A stretch of DNA of 64,000 bases from Streptomyces sp. NBC_00193 (GCF_026342735.1 NZ_JAPEMM010000002.1:310001-374000), one strand, 5' to 3'. Counted from the first letter of the stretch, positions 23,931 through 33,659 are shown. Made by a program: numbers and translations. Notes: generated from the letters alone by a model not told the origin.

Positions 23931-24528
23931 TCACTGCAGGATGCCCACCGCCCGGGACACCACGAGCAGCACGACGATCAGCGACACCGACGTCTGCACC
24001 ATCATCAGCAGCTTCGCCCACGTCGTGAGCGGCATGGTGTCGGTCGGGCTGAATGCGGTGGCATTGGTGAAGGCGACGTACAGGTAGTCCCCGAAGTACG
24101 GTTTCCAGTCCGGGGCGGAGATCCCCGTCTGTTGCATCTGCGGGAAGAGGAAGTCGGGGTAGGCCTTGGTCGCCTGTGCTCTGGCCACCGGGCCGCCCCG
24201 GTCCCACTCCCAGTACCAGAGTGCGAAGGCGACCACATTGGTCGCCCAGACGGCTCCGGCCGGGCCGAGCAGCGCGAGCGCCCCGTCCGGCCCGGTGCCG
24301 CGAAGCAGCCCGTACGAGCCCCACGGCAGACCAGGCGTTGGCCAGACTGATGGCGGCCACCAGGATCGCCACGGTGACCGCCCACCGCTCCTCTCCCTCG
24401 GTGGGCTGACGCCAGGACGGCCTCTCCTCCGGTCCGGCGGCAGGTTCGAGCAGATCCTCGATCCGGTCCAAGCGGCGATGCAGCCGTTCCACCAGCTCGC
24501 GGCCGGCTCCCGCGTTGCTCTCACTCAT
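23931..24528 (-). pseudogene. Frameshifted membrane protein, DUF1345-like tail
   Basis: From ATG 24528 one frame reads a coherent soluble start (ELVERLHRRLDRIEDLLEPA) and a first helix (WAVTVAILVAAISLANAW). At about 24321-24330 the sense continues in the frame one base further (WGSYGLLRGTGPDGALALLG). It then runs through two more hydrophobic segments and a final domain with YLYVAFTNATAFSPTDTMPL. One extra base in the run ccccac would explain it. The intact form would have about 198 residues. Either a sequencing error or a recent mutation. Confidence 0.65.
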
Positions 24529-24624
24529 GGCCCACAGTCTGAGGCGGTTGGCCGCCCGACTGACGAAGCCCCGTCCCGGACTGCCCTCATCGCCACCCCG
24601 TCACAGGAGTGCGATCTGGACGTG

Positions 24625-26064
24625 TCAGGCCAAGGCCTGTTCTCCAGCGGGCTCGGCCGCCGCTTCGAGCCGTGAGTGCTTGCGGCTGTAGAGGAGGTAG
24701 ACGGTCAGGGCCAGAGCCAGCCAGCCTCCGAAGAGGAGGTAGGTGTCGAGCGGCAGTTCGTACATGAGGTAGCCGCACGCCAGGATCGACAGGAACGGGA
24801 CGACGGGATATCCGGGGACGCGGAACCCGCGGTCGAGGCCGGGGGCGGTGCGCCGCAGGATCATCACACCGAGGGAGACGACGGCGAAGGCCGCGAGGGT
24901 GCCCATGCTGGTGAGGTCGGCCAGCAGGTTCAAGGGGAACACGGCCGCGAGGAGCGCGACGAAGCCGCCGGTCAGGAGGGTGGCGAAGGCCGGGGTGCCG
25001 CTGCGCGGGCTGACGCGGCGGAAGGCGGAGGGCAGCATGCCGTCGCGGCCCATGGTGTAGAGGATGCGGCTCTGCCCGTACAGGACGACGAGGGTGACGC
25101 TGACGAGGGAGAGCACGGCTCCGGCGGAGAGGAGAATCGCGGGCCAGCCTGCTCCGGTGATGTCGCCGAGGATGGCGGAGAGCCCGGCCTGCTGTCCCTC
25201 GAAGGCCGTCCAGGGCTGGGCGCCCACACCGACGACGGCCACCAGGACGTACAGGGTGGTGACCACGATCAGGGCGCCGATGATGGCCAGGGGCAGGGTG
25301 CGGCGGGGGTTGCGGACCTCCTCGCCGGCGGTGGAGACCGCGTCGAGGCCGATGAAGGCGAAGAACACGGTGGCCGCGGCGGCGCTGATGCCGGCCGTGC
25401 CCATGGGGGCGAAGGGCTGCAGGTTCCCGGAGTCGAAGCCGGTGATGCCCACGACGATGAACAGGACCAGCACCCCGAGCTTGATCAGCACCATGACGGT
25501 GTTGACCAGCGCCGACTCCTTGGCGCCGCGCACCAGGAGCAGGCAGCACAGGCCCACCAGGACGACGCCGGGCAGGTTGACGTAGCCGCCGGAACCCGGC
25601 GGCGCCGATATCGCGTCGGGCATCTGGAAGCCGAAGAGCCGCTGGGTGAGGTCGTTGAGGTACTGCCCCCAGCTCACCGCGATGGCGGCGCCGGAGACGG
25701 CGTACTCCAGCAGCAGGCACCAGCCCACGGCCCAGGCGGCGAACTCTCCCAGGGTGGCGTACGCGTAGGAGTACGAGGAGCCGGACACGGGCACCGCCGA
25801 GGCCAGCTCGGCGTAGCAGAGCGCGGTGAGGGCCGCGGCGACGGCGGCGAGTGCGAAGGACACGATCACGGCCGGTCCGGCTTCCGGAACGGCGCTGCCG
25901 AGCAGGAAGAAGATGCCGGTGCCGATCGTGGCGCCGATCCCGATCATCGTGAGCTGGAAGGGACCCAGGGTCCGGCGCAGGCCGCCGCCTTCCGACTCGT
26001 CGGCGAAGGTCTGCAGGGGCTTGCGTCTGAGGAGCTGCTGGCGCAGCGTCGGCCGAATGGGCAT
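24625..26064 (-). CDS. Amino acid permease, APC superfamily (CAT-like)
   Basis: The protein has 479 residues with about 12 hydrophobic helices. TMIGIGATIGTGIFFLLG in helix 1 is the substrate-binding signature of APC permeases, and FFAFIGLDAVSTAGEEVRNP matches the CAT-type helix-6 region. A GGAGGAG site precedes ATG 26064. Cationic amino acids are the likely cargo of the subgroup. It sits 54 bp downstream of a truncated lysA-like gene on the same strand, so both may have formed one lysine-related unit before the truncation. Confidence 0.9.
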   Translation of the reverse strand: MPIRPTLRQQLLRRKPLQTFADESEGGGLRRTLGPFQLTMIGIGATIGTGIFFLLGSAVPEAGPAVIVSFALAAVAAALTALCYAELASAVPVSGSSYSYAYATLGEFAAWAVGWCLLLEYAVSGAAIAVSWGQYLNDLTQRLFGFQMPDAISAPPGSGGYVNLPGVVLVGLCCLLLVRGAKESALVNTVMVLIKLGVLVLFIVVGITGFDSGNLQPFAPMGTAGISAAAATVFFAFIGLDAVSTAGEEVRNPRRTLPLAIIGALIVVTTLYVLVAVVGVGAQPWTAFEGQQAGLSAILGDITGAGWPAILLSAGAVLSLVSVTLVVLYGQSRILYTMGRDGMLPSAFRRVSPRSGTPAFATLLTGGFVALLAAVFPLNLLADLTSMGTLAAFAVVSLGVMILRRTAPGLDRGFRVPGYPVVPFLSILACGYLMYELPLDTYLLFGGWLALALTVYLLYSRKHSRLEAAAEPAGEQALA

Positions 26065-26118
26065 CGGAACTCCTCCAAGGGGCGGGGCGGTTACGGAATT
26101 CGCATGAACAGGGAGGGG

Positions 26119-26928
26119 TCAGGGGAGGTCGCGGCGCGTCAAGTCGCCGTACGTCTCCCGGCGGACCACGGCCCTCGCCGTGCCCCCCTGGCAGAAGACG
26201 ACGGGGGGCCGCAGCGCGCCGTTGTAGTTGTTGCCGAGGGAGAAGCAGTAGGCGCCGGTGGCCGGTACGGCGATCAGGTCGCCGGGCCGCGGGTCGCGCA
26301 GGTGCACGCCGGCACTGAGGGTGTCGCCGGACTCGCAGTGCCTGCCCACCAAGTGGTGGGGCGCGCCGCCTCCCACGCGGGTGGCGACGGTGGCTTCGAA
26401 GCGCTGCCCGTACAGGGCGACTTCGAGGTTGTCCGCCATCCCGCCGTCGACGGCGGCGAAGACCGGCTCGCCGTGCTTGACGGTGACCACCCGGTAGAGC
26501 GTCACCCCCGCCTCGGCGACCATCGACCGGCCGGGCTCGATGATGATTTCCGCGTCCGCGGGCAGTACCTTGCGGGCCGTCCCCACGAGTGCGTCCAGGT
26601 ACTCCTCGATGGTGGGCGGGTGATCGCCGTAGGTGTAGCGGGCGCCGAGGCCGCCTCCGAGGTCGTAGACCGCGAACGTGCCGAGACCGGCGACGGCTTC
26701 CACGGCCCGGGAGAACGGATCGGTGTCGAGGATCTGGGATCCGATGTGGACGTGGACCCCGTCCAGCCGCAGCCGGTCGCTCGCGCGCAGCCGGGCGATC
26801 GCCTGGCGCGCCTGGGGCAGGGGCAGGCCGAACTTCGATCCGTCCTGCCCGGTGGAGACCGCGGCGTGGGTGTCGGGGCGGATGCCCGGCGTCACCCGGA
26901 CCAGGACGGGCTGCTCGGCGGTGACCAT
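26119..26928 (-). pseudogene. Diaminopimelate decarboxylase-like gene, 5' end lost
   Basis: About 269 codons match the C-terminal two thirds of group IV PLP decarboxylases of the LysA type: VLVRVTPGI, TGQDGSKFGL, HIGSQI, GGGLGARYTY, EPGRSMVAEAGVTLYRVV and CESGDTLS. The N-terminal part with the PLP-binding lysine (the YASKA-type motif) is missing: upstream of ATG 26928 the homology stops and the sequence becomes the pucR-like gene on the other strand. Full-length LysA has 420-460 residues. The fragment is therefore expected to be inactive. Confidence 0.8.
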
Positions 26929-26933
26929 CCACG

Positions 26934-28082
26934 GTGCCGGGCGGCCGCATCGACGAGCTGCGCCGCCAGGGCATCCTCGGCCGACGAGTCCCCGACCAGG
27001 CCGAACCGCAGCGCGAGGAACAGCTGCGCCAGTACCGCGAGGTGCTGGCCGCCCCCGGCGTCGTACGCCTCTCAGCCCTGGCCGACGACGAACTGCCGCG
27101 CGCCGCCGTCGCCATCCGCGCGGGAGACCTCCCGCTCGGGACGATCTGGGCGATAGAGGACCACACACCGCTCGACGTTGCCGGGGAGCAGGCACTGCTG
27201 GACGGTGCCCGGACCGCCGCCCTGCACATGCTCCGCCGCCGTGGGGCCGCCGCCCTGGAACTCCATGCCCGCGACCAGGCACTGCGAGCCGCTCTGGACG
27301 GCACCGCCCAGGTGCAGGAGACGGCCTCCCGCCTCGGCCTGCCGGCCGGCACACCGCTGCTGCTGATCGGCTTCGCCCCGGCCGGCGCACCCCAGGAGGC
27401 CCAGGCTCTGCTCACCCGGCTGGGAGGGGATCTGGGCCGGCACTGGTCGGCCGTACGCCGCTCGGCCGCAGTCGCCACCACCCCCGGCGCCGTCTACACC
27501 CTGCTGCCCGGCGAGGACCCGGAATCAGGACGTCGTCTGGCCGCACAGGCTCTCGCGGCCGTCACCCGGCCCCGCACCCAGCCGCTGCGTGCCGCCCTAG
27601 GTGCATCCGCCTCGGGTCTGTCCGATCTGGTCGAGCTGCGCGCGGAGGTAGACGACGTGCTGCGCGTGACCACCACCGATCCCGAAGCACCGCCGGTCGC
27701 GGCCCTGACCGACGTCCACGCCCGTGTCCTGCTCGCACACCTGGCGGACGAACTCGCCCGCCGGCCGAGGCTGCGCCACCCGGCCGTCGAGGCGATGCTC
27801 GAACACGACCGCACCCACCACACCCACTACGGCGACTCGGTCGCGGCCTGGCTGGACGCCGTCGGCAACGTCACCGAAGCGGCAGGACGCCTGACGATCC
27901 ACCAGAACACCCTCAAGTACCGGCTACGCCGCAGCCGTGAACTGTTCGGCCTCGACCTGGACGACCCGGACACCCGTCTCTCCAGCTGGCTCCAACTCCG
28001 CATCGGAGCCGTTACCTCCGGCCGCTCCCCCTCCTGGCCCGCCGCCACACAGCCGGTCACCGAGGCCCGCGGCGGGGAGTAG
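26934..28082 (+). pseudogene. PucR-family regulator, 5' end lost
   Basis: This open frame of 382 codons starts within the junction at about GTG 26934. It reads GRIDELRRQGILGRRVPDQ, the point about 70 residues into the sensory half of PucR-type regulators. It continues through the central domain to the CdaR/PucR helix-turn-helix (NVTEAAGRLTIHQNTLKYRLRR) near the C-terminus. The sensory N-terminus is cut where the lysA-like gene is also cut. A shortened protein could still be made because the DNA-binding part is intact. Confidence 0.75.
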
Positions 28083-28254
28083 CCCTCCGGCCGTCCAGGC
28101 CGCTCGGCCGCAGATACGCGGACGTCCCTCCTCCCCGGTTCGGTTGCATGCCCTCGGTTCAGGTCCTCATGGGTTCCTACAGCCCTTGCACAGAGGCGCA
28201 GTTGGATCACACGCTCTTCCGCGAAGGGGCGTCCGGGGGCGGGTGGACGCTGGC

Positions 28255-28260
28255 TATGAT
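28255..28260 (+). promoter_or_regulatory. -10 box TATGAT of a probable leaderless gene
   Basis: TATGAT ends 6 bp before GTG 28267. The region between has no ribosome site. No clear -35 box was seen. Confidence 0.4.
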
Positions 28261-28266
28261 CACGGG

Positions 28267-28683
28267 GTGATGACAGCCAGGTCGCGTTCCGGCGGCCGGT
28301 CGACCACCTCACAGGTGGGCCGACTGGTCACTGCCGGGCTGGCCTTGCTGCTGCTCGGCCTGGTCGGCGTGTGCTGCACTTTGCCGGAGCACGGCAGCGA
28401 AACGGCGTCCGTGCAGCTCGCCTCCGCCGCTTCGGCGAACGCGGAAGGCCGGATCGAGGCATCTGCCGAGGGCTGCCCCGAGAGCGAAGGCCACTCCGCG
28501 GTCGAGGGTGCGCTCCGCTCGGGTGCACCGTCGGGCACCGCGGACAAGCCCGGTCTCGCCGAGGCGCCGTACGAGCGGCGGACTTCTCCGAGCGTCTCGT
28601 GTGCCCGGCCCACCGATCGGTTGAAGCGACCCGCTGCGGCTTCCTCCGACCACGAAAGATCGCGGGTCGTCCTTCAGGTGTAG
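28267..28683 (+). CDS. Small single-pass membrane or secreted protein, unknown
   Basis: The protein has 138 residues from GTG 28267 (the second codon is ATG, so 28270 is an alternative start). A basic N-terminus is followed by one hydrophobic helix (GLALLLLGLVGVCCTL). The rest is hydrophilic, with scattered cysteines (AEGCPESEG and SVSCARP). It has no recognised family. It lies upstream of a similar one-helix protein and then the cysteine-synthase/MFS pair. Confidence 0.5.
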   Translation: MMTARSRSGGRSTTSQVGRLVTAGLALLLLGLVGVCCTLPEHGSETASVQLASAASANAEGRIEASAEGCPESEGHSAVEGALRSGAPSGTADKPGLAEAPYERRTSPSVSCARPTDRLKRPAAASSDHERSRVVLQV

Positions 28684-28685
28684 GC

Positions 28686-28701
28686 GTCGGAGCTTTCCGA
28701 C
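28686..28701 (+). terminator. Hairpin just after the 28267 gene
   Basis: GTCGGA and TCCGAC are perfect 6-bp arms around gctt, beginning 3 bp after the stop. It is short and lacks a U run, so termination would be partial. Confidence 0.4.
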
Positions 28702-28865
28702 GACACCCACGCGCGCGCTGCGGAGTTCACAGGTTTACCCACTGCCCGGCGTTATGTTCAATGCGCCTCGGCTTCCGGCGCCGAACTCCTGCACCCTGTG
28801 CGCGCACCCGCCCATGTCCCTTCCCGCCCTCGTGGCCGGGGAAGTGACTGCCGCTCGGAGGATCT

Positions 28866-29303
28866 GTGCTCCGCCTGTCCCCGCCGCACTCGACCCGCCG
28901 GGTTCCTTCGTGGCCTGCCGTTCTGCTCGCCTGCGCGCTGAGCGTGCTGCTGCTGGCCGCCGTGCACTGTTCGTCGTACCTGTCCAACGACGGCCACCGG
29001 CACCTCTCCCTGTCCGCACCGTCTGCGCCGGACGGGCACGGGGAGCCCTCCGGCGAACAGGAGTCCCCGGACCGCCCGCAGCACGACCACTCCGCTGCGT
29101 GCGCGTCGCCTTGCCTGACCACGTGGGCCTCTGCGCACGAGGTCCAGCGTCCGGCCGACGGGTCGGCAGCCCCTTCGTCGTCTGTGCTCGGGGTGCTGCC
29201 TGGGGAGCAGGTGGCCGCCTCGGCGGCCTTCGGCTCCGGTAGATCGTCCATAGCGCGTACCGGTCGCTCCACTCTGACCGGCGTTTGCCGGTGGCGGATC
29301 TAG
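28866..29303 (+). CDS. Small membrane protein with His/Cys-rich outer region (DUF6153-like)
   Basis: The protein has 145 residues from GTG 28866, with GGAGG 4 bp upstream. One hydrophobic helix (AVLLACALSVLLLAAVHCSS) is followed by an outer segment with many His (GHRHLSL, GHGEP and QHDHSAAC) and two Cys (AACASPC). The layout resembles DUF6153-type actinobacterial proteins, and His/Cys clusters suggest metal binding. It lies 138 bp before the cysteine-synthase-like gene. Confidence 0.55.
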   Translation: MLRLSPPHSTRRVPSWPAVLLACALSVLLLAAVHCSSYLSNDGHRHLSLSAPSAPDGHGEPSGEQESPDRPQHDHSAACASPCLTTWASAHEVQRPADGSAAPSSSVLGVLPGEQVAASAAFGSGRSSIARTGRSTLTGVCRWRI

Positions 29304-29441
29304 GCCGCTCGTCCCGCAGCCGTGAGCGGCTGCCGCATGCCGCCCTCCGGGCCGGGGCCCTGCCCCCTGATGCCCGGCCGGTCACGGCATGCCAAGCGAA
29401 CGAGTAGCCGACGCCATCACCGAACGAACGAAGGCACCGTC

Positions 29442-30590
29442 ATGCATTTTTCGACCACCGACACGTCAGCCACGGGCCGCACGGCCTTGTCGGAACTGGT
29501 GGGCAACACCCCGCTGCTGCGCATCTCCGAACCGCTCGCGCCGGCGGGCCGAGGCTTCTGGGCGAAGCTGGAGGGCTTCAACCCCGGCGGCATCAAGGAC
29601 CGTCCCGGCTTGTACATGGTCGAACGGGCCCGCGTCCGCGGCGACCTGAAGCCGGGCGCGAGGATCATCGAGTCCACCAGCGGGACCCTGGGCCTCGGTC
29701 TCGCTCTGGCAGGCATGGTCCACGGGCACCCGGTCACGCTCGTCACCGATCCGGGCCTCGAGCCGTCCATGACCCGGCTGCTGACGGCGTACGGCGCCCA
29801 GGTCAACGTGGTCTCCGAGCCGCACCCCACCGGCGGCTGGCAACAGGCCCGCCGCGACCGGGTGCAGCAGCTCATGGCGCAGCACCCGGATTCCTGGTGC
29901 CCGGACCAGTACAACAACCCCGACAACACCGCCGCCTACACCCCGCTCGCCCTCGAACTGGCCACCGAGCTGCGCCACATCGACGTACTGGTGTGCAGCG
30001 TCGGTACCGGCGGCCACTCCGCAGGGGTCTCGCGGGTGCTGCGGCAGCTCTACCCGGACCTGACGCTGGTGGGAGTGGACACGATCGGCTCCACGATCTT
30101 CGGACAGCCCGCCCGGCCGAGGCTGATGCGCGGGCTGGGGTCGAGCATCTACCCCCGCAACGTCGCCTACGACAACTTCAGCGAGGTGCACTGGGTCTCC
30201 CCCGCCGAAGCCGTGTGGACCTGCCGCCAGCTGGCCGGTTCCCACTACGCCACCGGCGGATGGAGCGTCGGTGCGGTCTCACTGGTCGCGGGCTGGCTGG
30301 CCCGCTCGCTCCCGAAGGAGGCGCGCATCGCAGCGGTCTTCCCCGACGGCCCCCAGCGGTACCTCGGCACCGTCTACGACGACGGCTACTGCGCCGCCCA
30401 CGGCCTGCTCGACTCCCCGCCGGCGCCGGAACCGGACCTCATCGGCCGGCTGGACGAGAAGGAGGTCACCCGCTGGACCCGGTGCACTTCCGTCGTCGAC
30501 CCGCTCACTCTCGGCGGAGGTCGGGAGAACGAGGCCGGTGGAAAGAGCGCCGTGCAGCGCGCGTCGGACCCGCAGGAGCAGGTCCGGTGA
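29442..30590 (+). CDS. PLP-dependent cysteine synthase-family enzyme
   Basis: The protein has 382 residues, longer than classic CysK/CysM. It has the fold-type II pattern ELVGNTPLLRI, then FNPGGIKDRPG with the PLP lysine K52 (one residue shorter than the usual NPGGSIKDR loop), then the phosphate loop STSGTLGLGLA (the family usually has TSGNTG) and GTGGHSAGVSRVLR. ATG 29442 follows GAAGG. The stop overlaps the start of an MFS exporter by 4 bp (GTGA). Beta-replacement to form cysteine or a related amino acid is expected, but the altered loops leave the nucleophile open. Confidence 0.83.
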   Translation: MHFSTTDTSATGRTALSELVGNTPLLRISEPLAPAGRGFWAKLEGFNPGGIKDRPGLYMVERARVRGDLKPGARIIESTSGTLGLGLALAGMVHGHPVTLVTDPGLEPSMTRLLTAYGAQVNVVSEPHPTGGWQQARRDRVQQLMAQHPDSWCPDQYNNPDNTAAYTPLALELATELRHIDVLVCSVGTGGHSAGVSRVLRQLYPDLTLVGVDTIGSTIFGQPARPRLMRGLGSSIYPRNVAYDNFSEVHWVSPAEAVWTCRQLAGSHYATGGWSVGAVSLVAGWLARSLPKEARIAAVFPDGPQRYLGTVYDDGYCAAHGLLDSPPAPEPDLIGRLDEKEVTRWTRCTSVVDPLTLGGGRENEAGGKSAVQRASDPQEQVR

Positions 30591-31888
30591 AGGACACGAT
30601 CGCGCAAGTCCGCTCGTACGACGGCAGCGTTCAGCTGCTGATGGTCAACCAGTTCACCATCAACCTCGGCTTCTACATGCTGATGCCCTACCTGGCCACC
30701 TACCTGGCCGGGCCGCTCGGCCTGGCCGGCTGGCTGGTCGGACTGATCCTCGGCGTACGCAACTTCAGCCAGCAGGGCATGTTCCTCATCGGCGGGACAC
30801 TGGCCGACCGCCTCGGCTACAAGCCCATGATCATCGCCGGGCTCGTGCTGCGCACCGCCGGCTTCGCGACCCTCGGGCTGGTGGAGTCCGTCCCCGCCCT
30901 GCTGGCCGCGTCCGCCGCGACCGGGCTGGCCGGCGCCCTCTTCAACCCCGCTTCCCGTGCCTACCTGGCCGCCGGCGCAGGCGAGCGCCGCGTGGAGGCC
31001 TTCGCCCTGTTCAACGTCTTCTACCAAGCAGGCATCCTGCTCGGCCCGCTGGTCGGCCTGATTCTGACCGGCGTCGATTTCAGCGTCACCTGCCTGGTGG
31101 CCGCAGGGATCTTCGCGATCCTGAGCGTCATCCAGATCAGGGCACTGCCCGCCCGGCGCCCCGATCACCCGGGCACCTCGGACGGGGTCCGCGAGGGTGT
31201 CCTGGAGCAGTGGCGGGGGATCTTCTCCAACCGTCCGTTCCTGCTGTTCTCGCTCGCCATGGTCGGCTCGTACGTCATGTCCTTCCAGGTCTACCTGTCC
31301 CTGCCGCTGGAGGTCAGGCGCCTGGGTGGTGAAGGACGGTTCGGGACAGCCGCCGTGGCGGTCCTCTTCGCGGTCTCCGGACTGAGCACGATCGTCTTCC
31401 AGACCCGAATCACTGCATGGTGCAAGGCCCGGATGGAGCCGGGCCGGGCGCTCACCTTGGGGGTGCTGGCGATGGGGGCGGCATTCGTCCCCCTGCTCCT
31501 GGCCTCGGCCGTGCCGGTACCGGACGGCGGGGCGGGCCTGTGGGTCCTGGCCGGGCTGCCGCCGGCGCTCTCGGCACTCCTGCTGGCGCTCGGCACGATG
31601 ATCGCCTACCCCTTCGAGATGGACACCATCGTCCGCCTCGCGGGCGACCGACTCGTGGCCACCCACTACGGCCTCTACAACACCATCTGCGGAATCGGCA
31701 TCACGGTCGGCAACCTGCTCACCGGCATCGCACTGGACGCCGCACGCAACGCCGAAGTGCCGGCACTGCCGTGGGTGGCCCTGGGGCTACTCGGCCTGGC
31801 CTGCGCGGCGGCGCTCTGCACACTGCACCGTACGGGCCGACTGTCACCCTCGCAGGCCGAAGGAGGACGTCAGGCCGTGACCGCCTGA
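30587..31888 (+). CDS. MFS transporter coupled to the cysteine synthase-like gene
   Basis: The protein has 433 residues with 12 hydrophobic helices. GTLADRLGYKPMII is the loop 2-3 signature of major facilitator drug-type exporters. GTG 30587 overlaps the previous stop, so translation is coupled. The pairing suggests that it exports the product of the upstream enzyme or a toxic by-product. The family relation to MdtH-type exporters is loose. Confidence 0.85.
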   Translation: MKDTIAQVRSYDGSVQLLMVNQFTINLGFYMLMPYLATYLAGPLGLAGWLVGLILGVRNFSQQGMFLIGGTLADRLGYKPMIIAGLVLRTAGFATLGLVESVPALLAASAATGLAGALFNPASRAYLAAGAGERRVEAFALFNVFYQAGILLGPLVGLILTGVDFSVTCLVAAGIFAILSVIQIRALPARRPDHPGTSDGVREGVLEQWRGIFSNRPFLLFSLAMVGSYVMSFQVYLSLPLEVRRLGGEGRFGTAAVAVLFAVSGLSTIVFQTRITAWCKARMEPGRALTLGVLAMGAAFVPLLLASAVPVPDGGAGLWVLAGLPPALSALLLALGTMIAYPFEMDTIVRLAGDRLVATHYGLYNTICGIGITVGNLLTGIALDAARNAEVPALPWVALGLLGLACAAALCTLHRTGRLSPSQAEGGRQAVTA

Positions 31889-31997
31889 CCGCCTGACCGG
31901 CGCCGGGACGTACGGACAGGACGCAGGCGTGCGCAGTGCGGTGCGGCCGGCGGAGCTCCGCCGGCCGCACCGCCCTTCCCCTCGGCCGGTCGGTTCC

Positions 31998-32365
31998 TGC
32001 CTGGCCGGGGAGGGTGTGCAGGGTGTAGTTGTCGCCGTGGGAGGCGAGTTCCTTCGCCGCGTGGGCCATGTACGCGTCGCCCGCGCCGCCGTGGGCGACC
32101 AGGACGGGCACGCTCACCGAGGACCACCGGCCGGTGGGCAGCGGCTGCCCGGTCCGGGCGGCGGCTTCCCACGCGGCCCACACCGGGGTGTTCCGCATAC
32201 CGGCGATGTCCTCGTCGGCAGGGCCAGGCCCGTGGTCACGAAGTGGGTGAGCGCCTCGGTGGAGCTCCCCCGCGCCAGGGCCGCCTCCACGCGGTCCACG
32301 TAGTCGGCCGGCAGCGGCGGGCGGGTCCCATCGACCACGAACGGCGGCTCGTAGAGGGGTCTGGA
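31998..32365 (-). pseudogene. Alpha/beta hydrolase remnant, frameshifted
   Basis: On the minus strand, SRPLYEPPFVVDGTRPPLP and YVDRVEAALARG belong to the cap region of alpha/beta hydrolases. After about 32218-32225 the frame changes to DEDIAGMRNTPVWAAWE and then SVPVLVAHGGAG and HTLPGQ, the family's C-terminal part. The nucleophile serine region and the catalytic histidine tail are both missing. It lies between the MFS gene and the AraC gene. Confidence 0.6.
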
Positions 32366-32572
32366 GGCTACCCCGCACGGCCGGATCGCGAGCCCCCCAC
32401 CCCCGTGGGAGGGCATCGCTCCGTCCGTGCCGTGCGGCAACGAACGCCACGCTACGACGCGGCAGTTCACCTCCCCCAGGGCAGCACGCGCCACCAAGGG
32501 GACCGACCGCGCCACGAGGGGACCCTGCGCGCCGCGTTGGGGACCGCATGCGCCTAACCCCCACGATGACCT

Positions 32573-32596
32573 GGCACTTCAGGCTGGACTATGCTC
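32573..32596 (+). promoter_or_regulatory. Promoter of the AraC gene (leaderless)
   Basis: TATGCT (32591-32596) lies 7 bp before GTG 32604. A weak -35-like ATGACC precedes it at about 18 bp. No ribosome site is present. Confidence 0.4.
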
Positions 32597-32603
32597 TGCC
32601 GCT

Positions 32604-33659
32604 GTGGTCTCGCATGCACATCAGGGGACAACCTCCTCCGCCCTCGCCCGTCTGAGCGTCAGCGTCGCGCAGCTGGTCGGCATACGTCCGCACGGCTACG
32701 CCCACTTGCCGGGCATGGCGCCCCAGTACCTCAACGACGACCTGTGCCGTACTCCCTCGGCGACGGCCATCCGGATCGCGGAGCTCACGACGGTCCACGC
32801 CCCCTGGACCGACATGTCCGTGCTGCTGGCACGGGAGTCGGGCATCGGCACCCTGGGGGTCTGGGACTACCTGATCACCTCCGCGCCCACTCCGCTCGAA
32901 GGGATCCGGGACGCCGCGGCCCACTTCGCCACCGTCGCCGACCCCATGACGGACGGCATGCGGATCACCGAGGACGGCGACCGCGTCACCATCGGCCACG
33001 TCAATCGGGCCGACATAGCCCACGAGGCGGCCTGCGGCATCCGCGGCTACGCCCTCGGCCTGTACCGGCGCCGGCTCGGCGAGGCCGCGGGGCGGCGGCT
33101 CGTCCCCCTGCACGTGTCCCTCGCCACCCCGGCGCCGCCGCGGCACGAGGGCCTGACCGAGCTCTACAGCACCCGGAAGATCGAGTTCGAGGCCCCGACC
33201 AGCTCGATCACCTTCCGCGCCTCCGACCTGAGCGCCCCGACGCCGCACGCCCAGCCCGGGCTGTCGGCCGTGCTCCGCCGGCACGCCGAGCAGAGCCTCG
33301 CGAGCGCGATCCCGCTGCACGACTGGCTGGACCTGTTCCGTACCGCCCTGGTCTCCGCCCACGACGGGGGTGAGCCGACGCTCTCCTCGGTGGCGCGGCG
33401 CATGACCATCAGTGCGCGGACCCTCCAGCGCCGCCTCGAGGAACACGGGACGACGTGGAGCGAGGAGGTGGAGACCGTGCGGCGGGACCACATCACCCGG
33501 CTGCTCCACGACACCGACCTGAGCGTCGACTCGATCGCCGCCCGGAGCGGTTACGCCGACGCCCGCGCCCTGCGCCGGGCCGTCAAGCGCTGGTACGGGA
33601 CCACGCCCGCGGCCCTGCGCCGCGCGGGGCACGGCGGCGACGTTCAGGCCGGGGTGTAG
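32604..33659 (+). CDS. AraC-family regulator with arabinose-binding-like N-terminus
   Basis: The protein has 351 residues from GTG 32604. Residues 1-190 resemble the Arabinose_bd (PF12625) domain used in OruR/ArgR-type AraC proteins. The two helix-turn-helix motifs lie at about 265-350 (LSSVARRMTISARTLQRRLEEHG and VDSIAARSGYADARALRRAV). Its end overlaps the convergent cynR stop by 16 bp. There is no obvious target, and the alpha/beta hydrolase remnant upstream may have been one. Confidence 0.82.
   Translation: MVSHAHQGTTSSALARLSVSVAQLVGIRPHGYAHLPGMAPQYLNDDLCRTPSATAIRIAELTTVHAPWTDMSVLLARESGIGTLGVWDYLITSAPTPLEGIRDAAAHFATVADPMTDGMRITEDGDRVTIGHVNRADIAHEAACGIRGYALGLYRRRLGEAAGRRLVPLHVSLATPAPPRHEGLTELYSTRKIEFEAPTSSITFRASDLSAPTPHAQPGLSAVLRRHAEQSLASAIPLHDWLDLFRTALVSAHDGGEPTLSSVARRMTISARTLQRRLEEHGTTWSEEVETVRRDHITRLLHDTDLSVDSIAARSGYADARALRRAVKRWYGTTPAALRRAGHGGDVQAGV

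Noticed and set aside
22858..24528. A 556-codon minus-strand frame spanning the membrane-gene region.
   Set aside because: Only its first 70 or so codons look like protein; beyond the frameshift it becomes a shadow of real membrane proteins.
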